Shown here piece by piece: positions 19,037 to 27,208 of a stretch of DNA of 64,000 nt. The notes under the pieces are model-generated. The model saw nothing but the letters and a program-made list of their open reading frames with translations, made no database searches and had not been told where the DNA came from. This stretch comes from Oceanihabitans sediminis (lineage in GTDB: Bacteria > Bacteroidota > Bacteroidia > Flavobacteriales > Flavobacteriaceae). The DNA lies in the NCBI RefSeq assembly GCF_003337215.1, contig NZ_QPIG01000001.1, positions 372,001-436,000 of the forward strand, read 5' to 3'. Position numbers and translations under genes: made by a program. Numbering within the stretch: position 1 is the stretch's first letter; each line of letters starts with the position of its first letter.

Positions 19037-20221
19037 ATGAAACTACTTTTCAAAAGTATTGCAGTGATTCTGTTTAGTTTTACTACAATACAAGCACAAG
19101 AAAATCAAACACCTACGTTTGGAAAAGGCCTATTTAACCTTGTTGGAAAAGACAGCACATACACGATGAAAATTGGTGCTAGAATGCAATTCCTTGCAAC
19201 TTCCAATTGGGAAGATGGTGCTTCCAATCAATCAAATTTTTTAGTAAGACGTGCTAGATTGAAATTCGATGGCTTTGTTTTTAGTCCGAAATTAAAATAC
19301 AAATTACAACTAGGACTTTCTAATAGAGATATGTCTGGTGCTTCAGAATATACTAGCAATGCACCTAGATACATTTTAGATGCTGCCATTAAATGGAATT
19401 TCCATAAAAACTTTGAACTTTGGTTTGGTCAGGCAAAACTTCCTGGAAACAGAGAAGCTGTGATTTCTTCAGGAAACCTTCAACAGGTAGATCGCTCCAT
19501 GCTTAATAGTGCTTTTTCTTTAGACCGCGATTTAGGAATTCAGTTAAGACATCATTTTTATTTATCGGAAAACTTCGTTATTAAAGAAGCTTTTGCAATT
19601 TCTAAGGGAGATGGAAGAAATGTTACTTCGGAAAACCTTGGTGGATTTCAATATACAGGAAGATTAGAGTTTTTACCTTTTGGAAACTTTAGTAATAATG
19701 GAGAGTATACTGGTGGGGATTTAAAACGAGAAGCTACACCTAAATTAGCTTTAGGAGTTTCTTATGATTTCAATAATAAGGCCGTTAAAACTAGAAGTAA
19801 CCAAGGTTCTTTTATGATTAACGAAAACGGAAATTTTCATGAAACAAACATTTCTACTTTATATTTAGACGCAATGCTGAAATATCAGGGTATTTCGTTT
19901 ATGGTGGAATATGCCGATAGAACTGCCGATGAAGTTTTTTACACCAATGAAGATGGTAAAACCTCCTATGTAAATATAGGATCTGCTTTAAATCTTCAAT
20001 CTGGTTATTTGTTTAAAAACAATTGGGAAGTTTCAGCAAGATATACCAATGTAGATTGGGATAAAGTATTAGCTAAAGCCAATCAAAGACAGTATACACT
20101 TGGTATTTCAAAATATATAGTCGGACATAAATTAAAACTTCAAACAGATATAAGTCATTTAGAAGTTGCAAATGGAAACAACGAACTCCTTTACCGACTT
20201 CAATTTGAAGTACATTTTTAA
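19037..20221 (+). CDS. Phosphate-selective-type porin (OprP/OprO family)
   Basis: 394 residues with a signal peptide (MKLLFKSIAVILFSFTTIQAQ). The mature part is beta-barrel-like with FLVRRARLKFDGFVFSPKLKYKLQLGLSNRD near the start, the hallmark of the porin O/P family, then alternating amphipathic strands, ending LLYRLQFEVHF with a C-terminal Phe. It should form an outer-membrane anion channel for phosphate or polyphosphate. The downstream PiT gene (70 bp away) supports a phosphate role. Confidence 0.88.
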   Translation: MKLLFKSIAVILFSFTTIQAQENQTPTFGKGLFNLVGKDSTYTMKIGARMQFLATSNWEDGASNQSNFLVRRARLKFDGFVFSPKLKYKLQLGLSNRDMSGASEYTSNAPRYILDAAIKWNFHKNFELWFGQAKLPGNREAVISSGNLQQVDRSMLNSAFSLDRDLGIQLRHHFYLSENFVIKEAFAISKGDGRNVTSENLGGFQYTGRLEFLPFGNFSNNGEYTGGDLKREATPKLALGVSYDFNNKAVKTRSNQGSFMINENGNFHETNISTLYLDAMLKYQGISFMVEYADRTADEVFYTNEDGKTSYVNIGSALNLQSGYLFKNNWEVSARYTNVDWDKVLAKANQRQYTLGISKYIVGHKLKLQTDISHLEVANGNNELLYRLQFEVHF

Positions 20222-20225
20222 AAAC

Positions 20226-20242
20226 ATAACAATTAGGTAACA
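20226..20242 (+). promoter_or_regulatory. Pho-box-like direct repeat before the PiT gene
   Basis: ATAACA at 20226 and GTAACA at 20237 are spaced 11 bp. A near -7 element (GATATTTG, 20263-20270) follows 20 bp later, so the second repeat sits exactly in the -33 position of an activator-dependent promoter. Confidence 0.45.
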
Positions 20243-20291
20243 TTATAATCAAGAACACTCAAGATATTTGCAAACAATTTTAAATTAAGAT

Positions 20292-22598
20292 ATGGAAAAT
20301 ATATACTTATACATGATTATTGCCCTTGCTATTTTAGCTATTGCTGATTTAGTAGTTGGTGTAAGTAATGATGCGGTAAACTTTTTAAACTCTGCAATTG
20401 GTTCTAAGGCTATCTCGTTTAAAACAATTATGATTGTTGCGAGTTTAGGGGTTGCAGTTGGTGCCATCTTTTCAAGCGGAATGATGGAGGTTGCGCGTAA
20501 AGGAATTTTTAACCCAGGAGAATTTATGTTTAATGAAATCATGATCATATTCATGGCAGTAATGATTACAGATATACTACTACTTGATTTCTTTAATACT
20601 ATTGGGCTACCAACCTCCACAACAGTTTCTATTGTATTTGAATTACTTGGAGCTTCTGTAGCCATGGCATTAATAAAAATTGGTCATGACGGAGGTACTT
20701 TTGTTGATCTTTTAAATTACATAAACACTTCTAAGGCTGCTCAAATTATATTTGGTATACTCCTCTCTGTCGTCATAGCGTTCTCTGTGGGTGCTTTGGT
20801 ACAATGGGTATCAAGATTGCTTTTATCTTATAATTTTGAAAAGAAAGCAAAATGGATTTCTGCTCTTTTTGGAGGTTTTGCTCTTACATCTATAACCTAT
20901 TTTATCTTTATAAAAGGTTTAAAAGGAACTTCCTACGCAAGTGAATCATTTAGCATACTTGGAGGAGAAACTATGAACCAATTTTTAGAACATTATGCTG
21001 CATCTATCATTGCAGTTAGCTTTATAATTTGGTCTTTACTTTCGTTCTTATTAGTTAGCTTATTAAAACTTAATATATACAGAATCATCATTATTGTTGG
21101 AACTTTTGCTTTAGCATTAGCTTTCGCAGGAAACGATTTAGTTAACTTTATTGGTGTACCAATGGCTGCCTTTAGTGCTTTCGAGCAATGGTCTGCATCA
21201 GGAATGCCAGCAACGGAATTCCCTATGGGAGTTTTAGCTGAAAAGGTAACTGCTAACAACTGGTTACTTTTTGCTGCTGGAATGATTATGGTTCTTACTT
21301 TATGGTTTTCAACAAAAGCGAAAAACGTAGTAAAAACATCTTTAGATTTATCAAGTCAAGGAGAAACAAAAGAGCGTTTTCAACCAAACTTTCTATCAAG
21401 AGGGTTTGTAAGAGTTGCCGTTGGAATGTCTCAAATGTCTTCTTATATATTACCAGAAACTTGGCAAACAAAAATTGAAAAACAATTTGAAGCACCTGTA
21501 ATCAAATTACCTAGAGATAAGGTACACGAGTTACCAGCTTTCGATATGGTTCGTGCTGCTGTAAACTTAATGGTTGCTGCTGTTTTAATTTCTTTAGCAA
21601 CCTCTTATAAACTACCTCTTTCTACAACCTATGTAACTTTTATGGTTGCCATGGGTACTTCTTTAGCAGATAGAGCTTGGGGAGCAGAAAGTGCTGTATA
21701 TAGAGTTGCTGGTGTATTAAATGTAATTGGTGGTTGGTTCTTTACTGCTTTAAGTGCATTTGTTGCTGCCGCTTTAGTTGCTTATTTACTTAACTTAAAC
21801 CTAGAAGTTATGTTCCCAATCTTATTGGTTGCTGCTTTTGGTTTATTAATAAGAAACTATATTTCTCATAACAAAAAGAGTAAAGAAGTAAAAGAAGAAG
21901 ACAGCCTAACAAAAGCTGAAAGTAGTTCGGTACAAGGAGTTATTCACGAAAGTGCTAAAAACATTGCAAATGTTGTAAAACGTGGAAACAGAATTTACAC
22001 AAATGCTATTAAGGGACTTGCTAAACAAGATTTAGCATTGCTTAAAAAGAACAAAAAACAAGTTGTTAAGCTATCTAATGAAATTGATGAGTTACGTGAT
22101 AACATCTTCTATTTCATTAAAAACTTAGATGAATCTAGTGTTGGTGCTAGTAACTTCTACATTAATGTATTAGGATACTTACAGGATATGGCACAATCCT
22201 TAGAGTATATCTCTAAAGTGAGTCATAAACACATTAACAATAATCATAAGAAACTTAAATTCAATCAAATTAAAGAATTGAAGCAAGTAGATAATAAGGT
22301 GGAAGTCTTATTTGATGATATTAAAGAAGCTTTCGATTCGGAATCGTTTGAAAAGATTGGAGCTATCTTAGATGATAAGACAGAAGTGTACAATTTGGTA
22401 AAACAGAAGATTCAAGCACAGGTTGCAAGAACTCGTTCTGAAGAATCTTCTCCAAAGAACACTACCTTATACTTTGGTTTATTATTAGAAACTAAAGACT
22501 TATTGAATGCTACAATGAACTTATTGGAAGAGTATCATGGAGCACACGATAGTAGTATAAAGCCAGCTGTGTTAGGTGAAGAAAACCAAAAGCACTAA
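20292..22598 (+). CDS. Inorganic phosphate transporter, PiT family, with C-terminal PhoU-like domain
   Basis: 768 residues, much longer than plain PiT proteins (about 420-500). The two PiT signatures are present: GVSNDAVNFLNSAIGSKA near residue 18 and FAGNDLVNFIGVPMAA near 277, each in a block of membrane helices. After about residue 545 the chain becomes soluble, charged and helical (KRGNRIYTNAIKGLAKQDLALLKKNKKQVVKLSNEIDELRDNIFYFIKNL), as in PhoU-like coiled domains. It imports phosphate with a cation across the inner membrane; the fused PhoU-like domain may regulate it. Completes the porin-to-cytoplasm path. Confidence 0.93.
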   Translation: MENIYLYMIIALAILAIADLVVGVSNDAVNFLNSAIGSKAISFKTIMIVASLGVAVGAIFSSGMMEVARKGIFNPGEFMFNEIMIIFMAVMITDILLLDFFNTIGLPTSTTVSIVFELLGASVAMALIKIGHDGGTFVDLLNYINTSKAAQIIFGILLSVVIAFSVGALVQWVSRLLLSYNFEKKAKWISALFGGFALTSITYFIFIKGLKGTSYASESFSILGGETMNQFLEHYAASIIAVSFIIWSLLSFLLVSLLKLNIYRIIIIVGTFALALAFAGNDLVNFIGVPMAAFSAFEQWSASGMPATEFPMGVLAEKVTANNWLLFAAGMIMVLTLWFSTKAKNVVKTSLDLSSQGETKERFQPNFLSRGFVRVAVGMSQMSSYILPETWQTKIEKQFEAPVIKLPRDKVHELPAFDMVRAAVNLMVAAVLISLATSYKLPLSTTYVTFMVAMGTSLADRAWGAESAVYRVAGVLNVIGGWFFTALSAFVAAALVAYLLNLNLEVMFPILLVAAFGLLIRNYISHNKKSKEVKEEDSLTKAESSSVQGVIHESAKNIANVVKRGNRIYTNAIKGLAKQDLALLKKNKKQVVKLSNEIDELRDNIFYFIKNLDESSVGASNFYINVLGYLQDMAQSLEYISKVSHKHINNNHKKLKFNQIKELKQVDNKVEVLFDDIKEAFDSESFEKIGAILDDKTEVYNLVKQKIQAQVARTRSEESSPKNTTLYFGLLLETKDLLNATMNLLEEYHGAHDSSIKPAVLGEENQKH

Positions 22599-22620
22599 TA
22601 AGCTTTAAAGTTTATTCCAT

Positions 22621-22652
22621 AAAAAAACCATCTCAATTGAGATGGTTTTTTT
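22621..22652. terminator. Bidirectional terminator between PiT and nrdA
   Basis: Perfect palindromic hairpin AAACCATCTCAA / TTGAGATGGTTT with A and T runs on both sides, lying between convergent genes. Confidence 0.92.
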
Positions 22653-22684
22653 TATTTATAACACTTAATTAAATAATCTACTAA

Positions 22685-24478
22685 TTAACCTTCGCAACTA
22701 GTACATTCTTTCTTTTGTTTGAACTTTTGAGCTGCATTCATACTGTGTTGGTAGTATAAAGATTTAAGCCCTAGTTTCCATGCATTAATATAAAGCTTGT
22801 TAATATCCTTAACCGGCATATCTGGGTGCACCATAATGTTTAAAGATTGTCCTTGATCAATGTGGTTTTGTCTGTTTGCCGCTTGATAGATAATACTCAT
22901 TTGATCAATTTCAGAATAGGTTTTAAACACATCTTTTTCGTGATCTGTAAGTTCTTCTAAATGCTGAACAGAACCATCATAATCGCGAATACTCTTCCAG
23001 ATTTCATTGGTATTTAATCCTTTCTCTTCTAAAAGATCTACTAAGAACGGATTCTTAATAGTCGTTTTTATTTTCGCAATATCTTTTACATAGCTATTAG
23101 ACCAAATCGGCTCAATTCCTTGAGAAACCTGTCCTAAAATAAATGCCGAAGATGTTGTAGGTGCTACAGCATTTAAAGTAGTATTACGTCTTCCGTATCC
23201 TTTTAATACTTCTGGCTCTCCAAATAATTTTGCTAATTCTACTGATGCTTTTTTAGATTTCTCGTGAATAGTTTTAAAGATTTCACTGTTTAAATTGAAA
23301 GCTTCTTGACTATCAAAAGGCATCATCTTAGATTGTAATAAAGAGTGCCATCCTAAAGCTCCTAAACCTAAAGCTCTGTTTTCTTTAGCGAAGTTATAAG
23401 CTTTTTCCATAAATAGGAAGGTTTGTTGGTCATCTCTATTTCTAGAATCTCTATACACTTCTAACTTCGTAATAAACTCTTCTAAAACGGCATCTAGGAA
23501 ATATACCATGGTTTCAACAGCATCGGTGTCTTTCCACTTATCATAATGTAATAAGTTAATAGAAGAAAGCACACATACAAACGACCATCTATCGTTGGTT
23601 GGAAGCATGATTTCTGTGCACAAATTACTTGCATAGATATCTAAATTCTTGTCTTTATAAACATCTGCTGCGTTGTTATTGGCATTGTCTTTAAAGAAAA
23701 TATAAGGATACCCTATCTCTCCTCTACGCTGTAATACCTTTGCCCAAATTTCTCTTTTATCTACATCCCCATCAATCATTTCCTGCATCCACTGATCACC
23801 AACAGTGACACCGTGGGTTAATTCTTGAATTGGGTTTCCTTCGGTTCCTATTTCTAAAAACTCATGAATATCTTTATGTTCGATTGGTAAGTATGGTGAA
23901 AAACGACCTCTTCTTACAGAACCTTGACTTACAACATCTACCATTTTTTCAAATAGTTGCATGATGTGAACTGCTCCTGAAGATTCTCCGTTGTTTTTAA
24001 CTGGAGCACCTCTATGGCGTAGCTTTCCGAAGTAACCAGAAGTACCACCTCCTAGTTTAGACATCATACCTACTTCTGATTGGGTATATAAAATATCACC
24101 CATATCATCATCTATATGCGAACCAAAGCAACTAATAGGTAGTCCTCTTTTCTTTCCGAAGTTGGACCATACAGGAGAAGCTAAAGAGAAATAACCTTCT
24201 GCCATATACCCGTAAAACTTATCTGCAAAGCCATCTATTTTTAAGATTTCTTCTGCTCTATCTGCAATCTCTCTAATTCTTGCCTCTGGAGTAGTTCCTT
24301 CTGTAAGGTATCCAGACGACAAAAACTTACGACTATTTTCTGTAAGCCACTTAATTTCTACATCTTTGGTAGAACCTTTTATAGCCTCTGTTCTTGCGTT
24401 TATTAGTTCGTCATGATTAGAAGTCTTTGCTTCTTGGCTTAAATCAGCCCCGGTAGTTTGGTTTGTGTAGTTACTCAT
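22685..24478 (-). CDS. nrdA: Ribonucleoside-diphosphate reductase, large subunit (no ATP-cone)
   Basis: 597 residues, short for class I NrdA because the N-terminal ATP-cone is absent. The catalytic 10-stranded barrel holds SLASPVWSNFG with ISCFGS (first redox Cys), NLCTEIMLP (Asn, thiyl Cys and Glu), FVCVLSSINL (second redox Cys) and the radical-transfer tyrosines near LGLKSLYYQHS. The C-terminus CTSCEG is the thioredoxin-exchange Cys pair. It reduces ribonucleotides together with the NrdB encoded immediately upstream (1-bp gap), so both come from one message. Overall activity control has moved to NrdB. Confidence 0.96.
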   Translation of the reverse strand: MSNYTNQTTGADLSQEAKTSNHDELINARTEAIKGSTKDVEIKWLTENSRKFLSSGYLTEGTTPEARIREIADRAEEILKIDGFADKFYGYMAEGYFSLASPVWSNFGKKRGLPISCFGSHIDDDMGDILYTQSEVGMMSKLGGGTSGYFGKLRHRGAPVKNNGESSGAVHIMQLFEKMVDVVSQGSVRRGRFSPYLPIEHKDIHEFLEIGTEGNPIQELTHGVTVGDQWMQEMIDGDVDKREIWAKVLQRRGEIGYPYIFFKDNANNNAADVYKDKNLDIYASNLCTEIMLPTNDRWSFVCVLSSINLLHYDKWKDTDAVETMVYFLDAVLEEFITKLEVYRDSRNRDDQQTFLFMEKAYNFAKENRALGLGALGWHSLLQSKMMPFDSQEAFNLNSEIFKTIHEKSKKASVELAKLFGEPEVLKGYGRRNTTLNAVAPTTSSAFILGQVSQGIEPIWSNSYVKDIAKIKTTIKNPFLVDLLEEKGLNTNEIWKSIRDYDGSVQHLEELTDHEKDVFKTYSEIDQMSIIYQAANRQNHIDQGQSLNIMVHPDMPVKDINKLYINAWKLGLKSLYYQHSMNAAQKFKQKKECTSCEG

Positions 24479-24479
24479 T

Positions 24480-25754
24480 TTAAAATAGGTCGTCGCTTGT
24501 TATACTTTTGGTTCTTTTGCTATAGTTTATAGATCGCTTCACGAAGAAATCTCCGTGCTTTGTTCCAATTATTTCGTCATCAAACCATTCGGTTTGTGCT
24601 ACTAAGTCTTCGTTTACTACGAAAACTTTTTCAATTCCAATACTTTCTAATGAATTATTAAAACGGTTTTTAATAAACTCGTTAATCACATCTTTTGGTA
24701 AGAAGTCTAATTCTCCTGCTTCAAAAATCCAATCAATTATTTTGCTTTCAGATTCAAATGCTTCTTTACACATTTCCTGTACTAAAGTTGCATGTGCTTC
24801 ATCAAACCAAGTTGGGTTTTCTGCTTTAATAATTTTAATGATATCAATTCCAAAATCTCCGTGAATCTGCTCTTCTTTAGAAGTTGCTTCTACCACGTTA
24901 GAAATTCCTTTAAGCATGTTTTTATGCTTATTGAATGCCATAATAATTAAGAACTGAGAGAATAAAGAAACGTGCTCTATAAAAAGAGAGAATAATAAAA
25001 TTGACTCGGCAAATTCTTTATTGTCTTCGCTTTTAGCATTTTTTAAAGCTGTTTCTAAATAATGCACACGACGCATAATTACAGGCTTCTTTTTTAAGTG
25101 CTTAAACTCATTGTTTAGACCTAAAATTTCTAATAAATGTGAATATGCATCTTGGTGGCGCACTTCACTTTCTGCAAAGGTTGCTCCTACAGAGCCTATC
25201 TCTGGTTTTGGCATTTTATTATATAAATCTCCCCAGAAACTTTTTACGGCTACTTCAATTTGAGAAATAGCGAGCATGGTATTTTTAATAGCGTTTTGCT
25301 CAACAATGGTAAGCTTGGTTCTAAAGTCTTGAATATCGCTAGTAAAGTTAAACTCTGAATGAATCCAATAGGAATGTCTAATAGCATCTACATACTCGTT
25401 AAGCTCTGGATACTCATAAGGCTTCAGGTTTATACGTTTTTCAAAAATATTTGTTTTTCTAAGTCTAGCCTGTTCATCTCTATATAAGATATACGCCTTT
25501 GCAACATCGTGAAATGCGCTTTCCATTAACTTTTCTTCTACAAGATCTTGTACCTGCTCTACCGTTGGCACATACTTGTAATCTTTTTCTTTTCTATCCA
25601 GTAGCGCTTTTAATACATTTACAGAAATCGCATTGGCATCTTCTTTACTTCCACTACCAACAGAAAGCATTGCTTTTTCTACGGCATTGGTGATTTTGTT
25701 TAAAACAAATGGGCTTGTTTCGTAATCTCTTTTAATAATCTGAGTAATCTCCAT
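24480..25754 (-). CDS. nrdB: Ribonucleotide reductase small subunit with N-terminal ATP-cone
   Basis: 424 residues. Residues 1-95 form an ATP-cone (IIKRDYETSPFVLNKITNAVEKAM, VPTVEQVQDLVEEKLM, AKAYILYRDEQ), an allosteric domain usually found on NrdA. The ferritin-like core carries metal ligands E167, E197 and H200 (SEVRH), a further Glu in LFIEHVSLF, and EEQIH. Tyr204 sits four residues after H200 at the place of the class Ia radical tyrosine. ATP-cone-bearing NrdB proteins have been described in Flavobacteriaceae, where some use a dimanganese cofactor without a tyrosyl radical; which applies here cannot be read from sequence. Confidence 0.95.
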   Translation of the reverse strand: MEITQIIKRDYETSPFVLNKITNAVEKAMLSVGSGSKEDANAISVNVLKALLDRKEKDYKYVPTVEQVQDLVEEKLMESAFHDVAKAYILYRDEQARLRKTNIFEKRINLKPYEYPELNEYVDAIRHSYWIHSEFNFTSDIQDFRTKLTIVEQNAIKNTMLAISQIEVAVKSFWGDLYNKMPKPEIGSVGATFAESEVRHQDAYSHLLEILGLNNEFKHLKKKPVIMRRVHYLETALKNAKSEDNKEFAESILLFSLFIEHVSLFSQFLIIMAFNKHKNMLKGISNVVEATSKEEQIHGDFGIDIIKIIKAENPTWFDEAHATLVQEMCKEAFESESKIIDWIFEAGELDFLPKDVINEFIKNRFNNSLESIGIEKVFVVNEDLVAQTEWFDDEIIGTKHGDFFVKRSINYSKRTKSITSDDLF

Positions 25755-26112
25755 AATTTATAATAAATAGCTAGACAGTTTCAAGAATGATTTTCACACA
25801 TTCAAAATTTGTTAATAAACCGACAAAATGAATTTAAAGTTTCATCCTCAATTAGAGGAATTTAAAAGGGTGTGTTTTTCAAAAAAAATAAAAAAATCTA
25901 TTTTTTTTCACCTCCAACAAAGATTGATAATTGTACTTAAAAAAGAAAGAAGATTCTGTAAACGTTGTCAACAAGTTTTTAACAAATCAGTGTTTCTCTT
26001 GTCTCACAACGGTTTACACAGATTTATTCTAAAAGCCTGTTTTTAAAGTTTTTAAAAACACAAAAGCTTGTTAGCAGCTGTAAAATATAGAAAGTTGAAT
26101 AAAGCTAGCAAA

Positions 26113-26138
26113 CAAAAAACGAGTGCAAAAGCACTCGT
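26113..26138 (-). terminator. Orphan minus-strand terminator
   Basis: ACGAGTGC / GCACTCGT with an AAAA loop, followed on the minus strand by TTTTTTG. No minus-strand gene lies between it and the LytTR regulator start, so it may end a short divergent transcript. Confidence 0.8.
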
Positions 26139-26308
26139 TCTTCACCCCTAAAATAATTAACCAAAATAGTTTATTTTATAACCAATTAATCTCTTAGTAT
26201 TTAACTTTTAAAAAATGAATTTCGAAATAGATTAAGTGAGTTAACCATCTATATTTTGACCAATAGCAATGCTAATATTGTGAAATAAATCTGAGAGTTT
26301 TTATACAA

Positions 26309-26423
26309 ATGTATGGTTGGTAGTGAATTTTGTATACTTGGTATGATTTTTTACAAAATTGGTAAAATGTCAAAAAAGCAAAAATATCAACCAATTATAC
26401 ATGAAACTCTACCAATTATACAT
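26309..26423. promoter_or_regulatory. Five-copy LytTR-type operator array
   Basis: ACCAATTATACAT occurs perfectly at 26390-26402 and 26411-26423 on the plus strand. Related copies lie on the minus strand at 26309-26321 (11 of 13), 26330-26342 (11 of 13) and 26351-26363 (9 of 13). Within each group the period is exactly 21 bp, the two-turn spacing used by LytTR-domain dimers. The array sits 42 bp before the LytTR gene, so autoregulation and control of a divergent transcript are likely (inference). Confidence 0.65.
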
Positions 26424-26464
26424 TATTTTAAAAAACAACACTTTATATTATTATATTTGATAAT

Positions 26465-27205
26465 ATGTTAAAAGCTGTAATTGTAGATGATGAGCCTAAA
26501 GCAATCCAGAGTCTTTCCTGGGAGCTCAGTCATTTTAAAAAAGAAATAGAAATTGTAGAATCCTTTACCATACCAGAAGAGGCGATAGCTTATTTAAATA
26601 ATTCAGAAAAAACGCTTGACTGTTTGTTTTTAGATATACAAATGCCTACTATGGATGGATTTCAGTTTTTAGATAAAATTAAAAACAAAGACTTTTCTGT
26701 TGTTATCACTACAGCCTACGATGAATATGCTATAAAAGCAATAAAGCACGAAGCTATTGACTACCTATTAAAACCCATTGATTCGGATGATTTAAGCAGC
26801 ACTATAAACAAGCTAAAAAACATTAATACCAAAATTGTTAATTACGATAAACTAGAAGAACTATTCTCTAAGTTTAACGAAGACAACAACAAACAAAAAA
26901 TAACTATTAATACAGACGGAAAACTTATATTTTTATCTGTTGACGAAATTATTTTTATAGAAGCCGAAGGAAACTATTGCACCATTTACCTGTTTGAAAG
27001 CGATGCTATGGTTGTCACAAAAAAAATAAAAGAACTAGCCGCTCTACTGCCAGAGAAAATGTTTTTCAGAATTCATAATTCCTATATAATAAACCTATAC
27101 AAGGTTAAGGAATTTATTAAAACAGAAGGTTATGTTATCATGCAATCAGAGCACAGAATTCCTGTTGCAAGACAACGCAAACTTGATTTTTTAAACAGAC
27201 TGTAA
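26465..27205 (+). CDS. LytTR-family response regulator (LytR/AlgR type)
   Basis: 246 residues. The receiver domain (1-120) has the acidic pair DD8-9, phospho-acceptor Asp57 in CLFLDIQMP, and a conserved Lys in YLLKPI. A LytTR DNA-binding domain occupies about 140-246 (ITINTDGKLIFLSVDEIIFIEAEGNYC, MFFRIHNSYIINL). It is followed after 3 bp by its likely partner kinase. LytTR domains bind pairs of direct repeats on one face of the helix, and a matching 21-bp-phased array lies just upstream. Confidence 0.95.
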   Translation: MLKAVIVDDEPKAIQSLSWELSHFKKEIEIVESFTIPEEAIAYLNNSEKTLDCLFLDIQMPTMDGFQFLDKIKNKDFSVVITTAYDEYAIKAIKHEAIDYLLKPIDSDDLSSTINKLKNINTKIVNYDKLEELFSKFNEDNNKQKITINTDGKLIFLSVDEIIFIEAEGNYCTIYLFESDAMVVTKKIKELAALLPEKMFFRIHNSYIINLYKVKEFIKTEGYVIMQSEHRIPVARQRKLDFLNRL

Positions 27206-27208
27206 AAC

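Larger units (their letters stand above)
25755..26464. other. 710-bp intergenic region between nrdB and the LytTR regulator
   Basis: No convincing gene. It should hold the nrdBA promoter on the minus strand; an inverted repeat GTAAACGTTGT (25958-25968) / ACAACGGTTTAC (26006-26017) is a possible operator for it. Further right are a minus-strand terminator (26113-26138) and the phased repeats of the LytTR operator (26309-26423). A 72-codon frame at 25828-26046 has low-complexity, Lys/Phe-rich content and is taken as chance. Confidence 0.6.

Noticed and set aside
25955-26020. Replication origin with DnaA boxes
   Set aside because: Sequences such as GTTTACACA and TTGTCAACA resemble, but do not match, TTATCCACA; no dnaA or other origin markers nearby.
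25828-26046. 72-codon frame upstream of nrdB (MNLKFHPQLEEFK...)
   Set aside because: Low-complexity Lys/Phe/Ile content, runs through A/T tracts and lies in the region expected to be the nrdB promoter; no neighbours on that strand.
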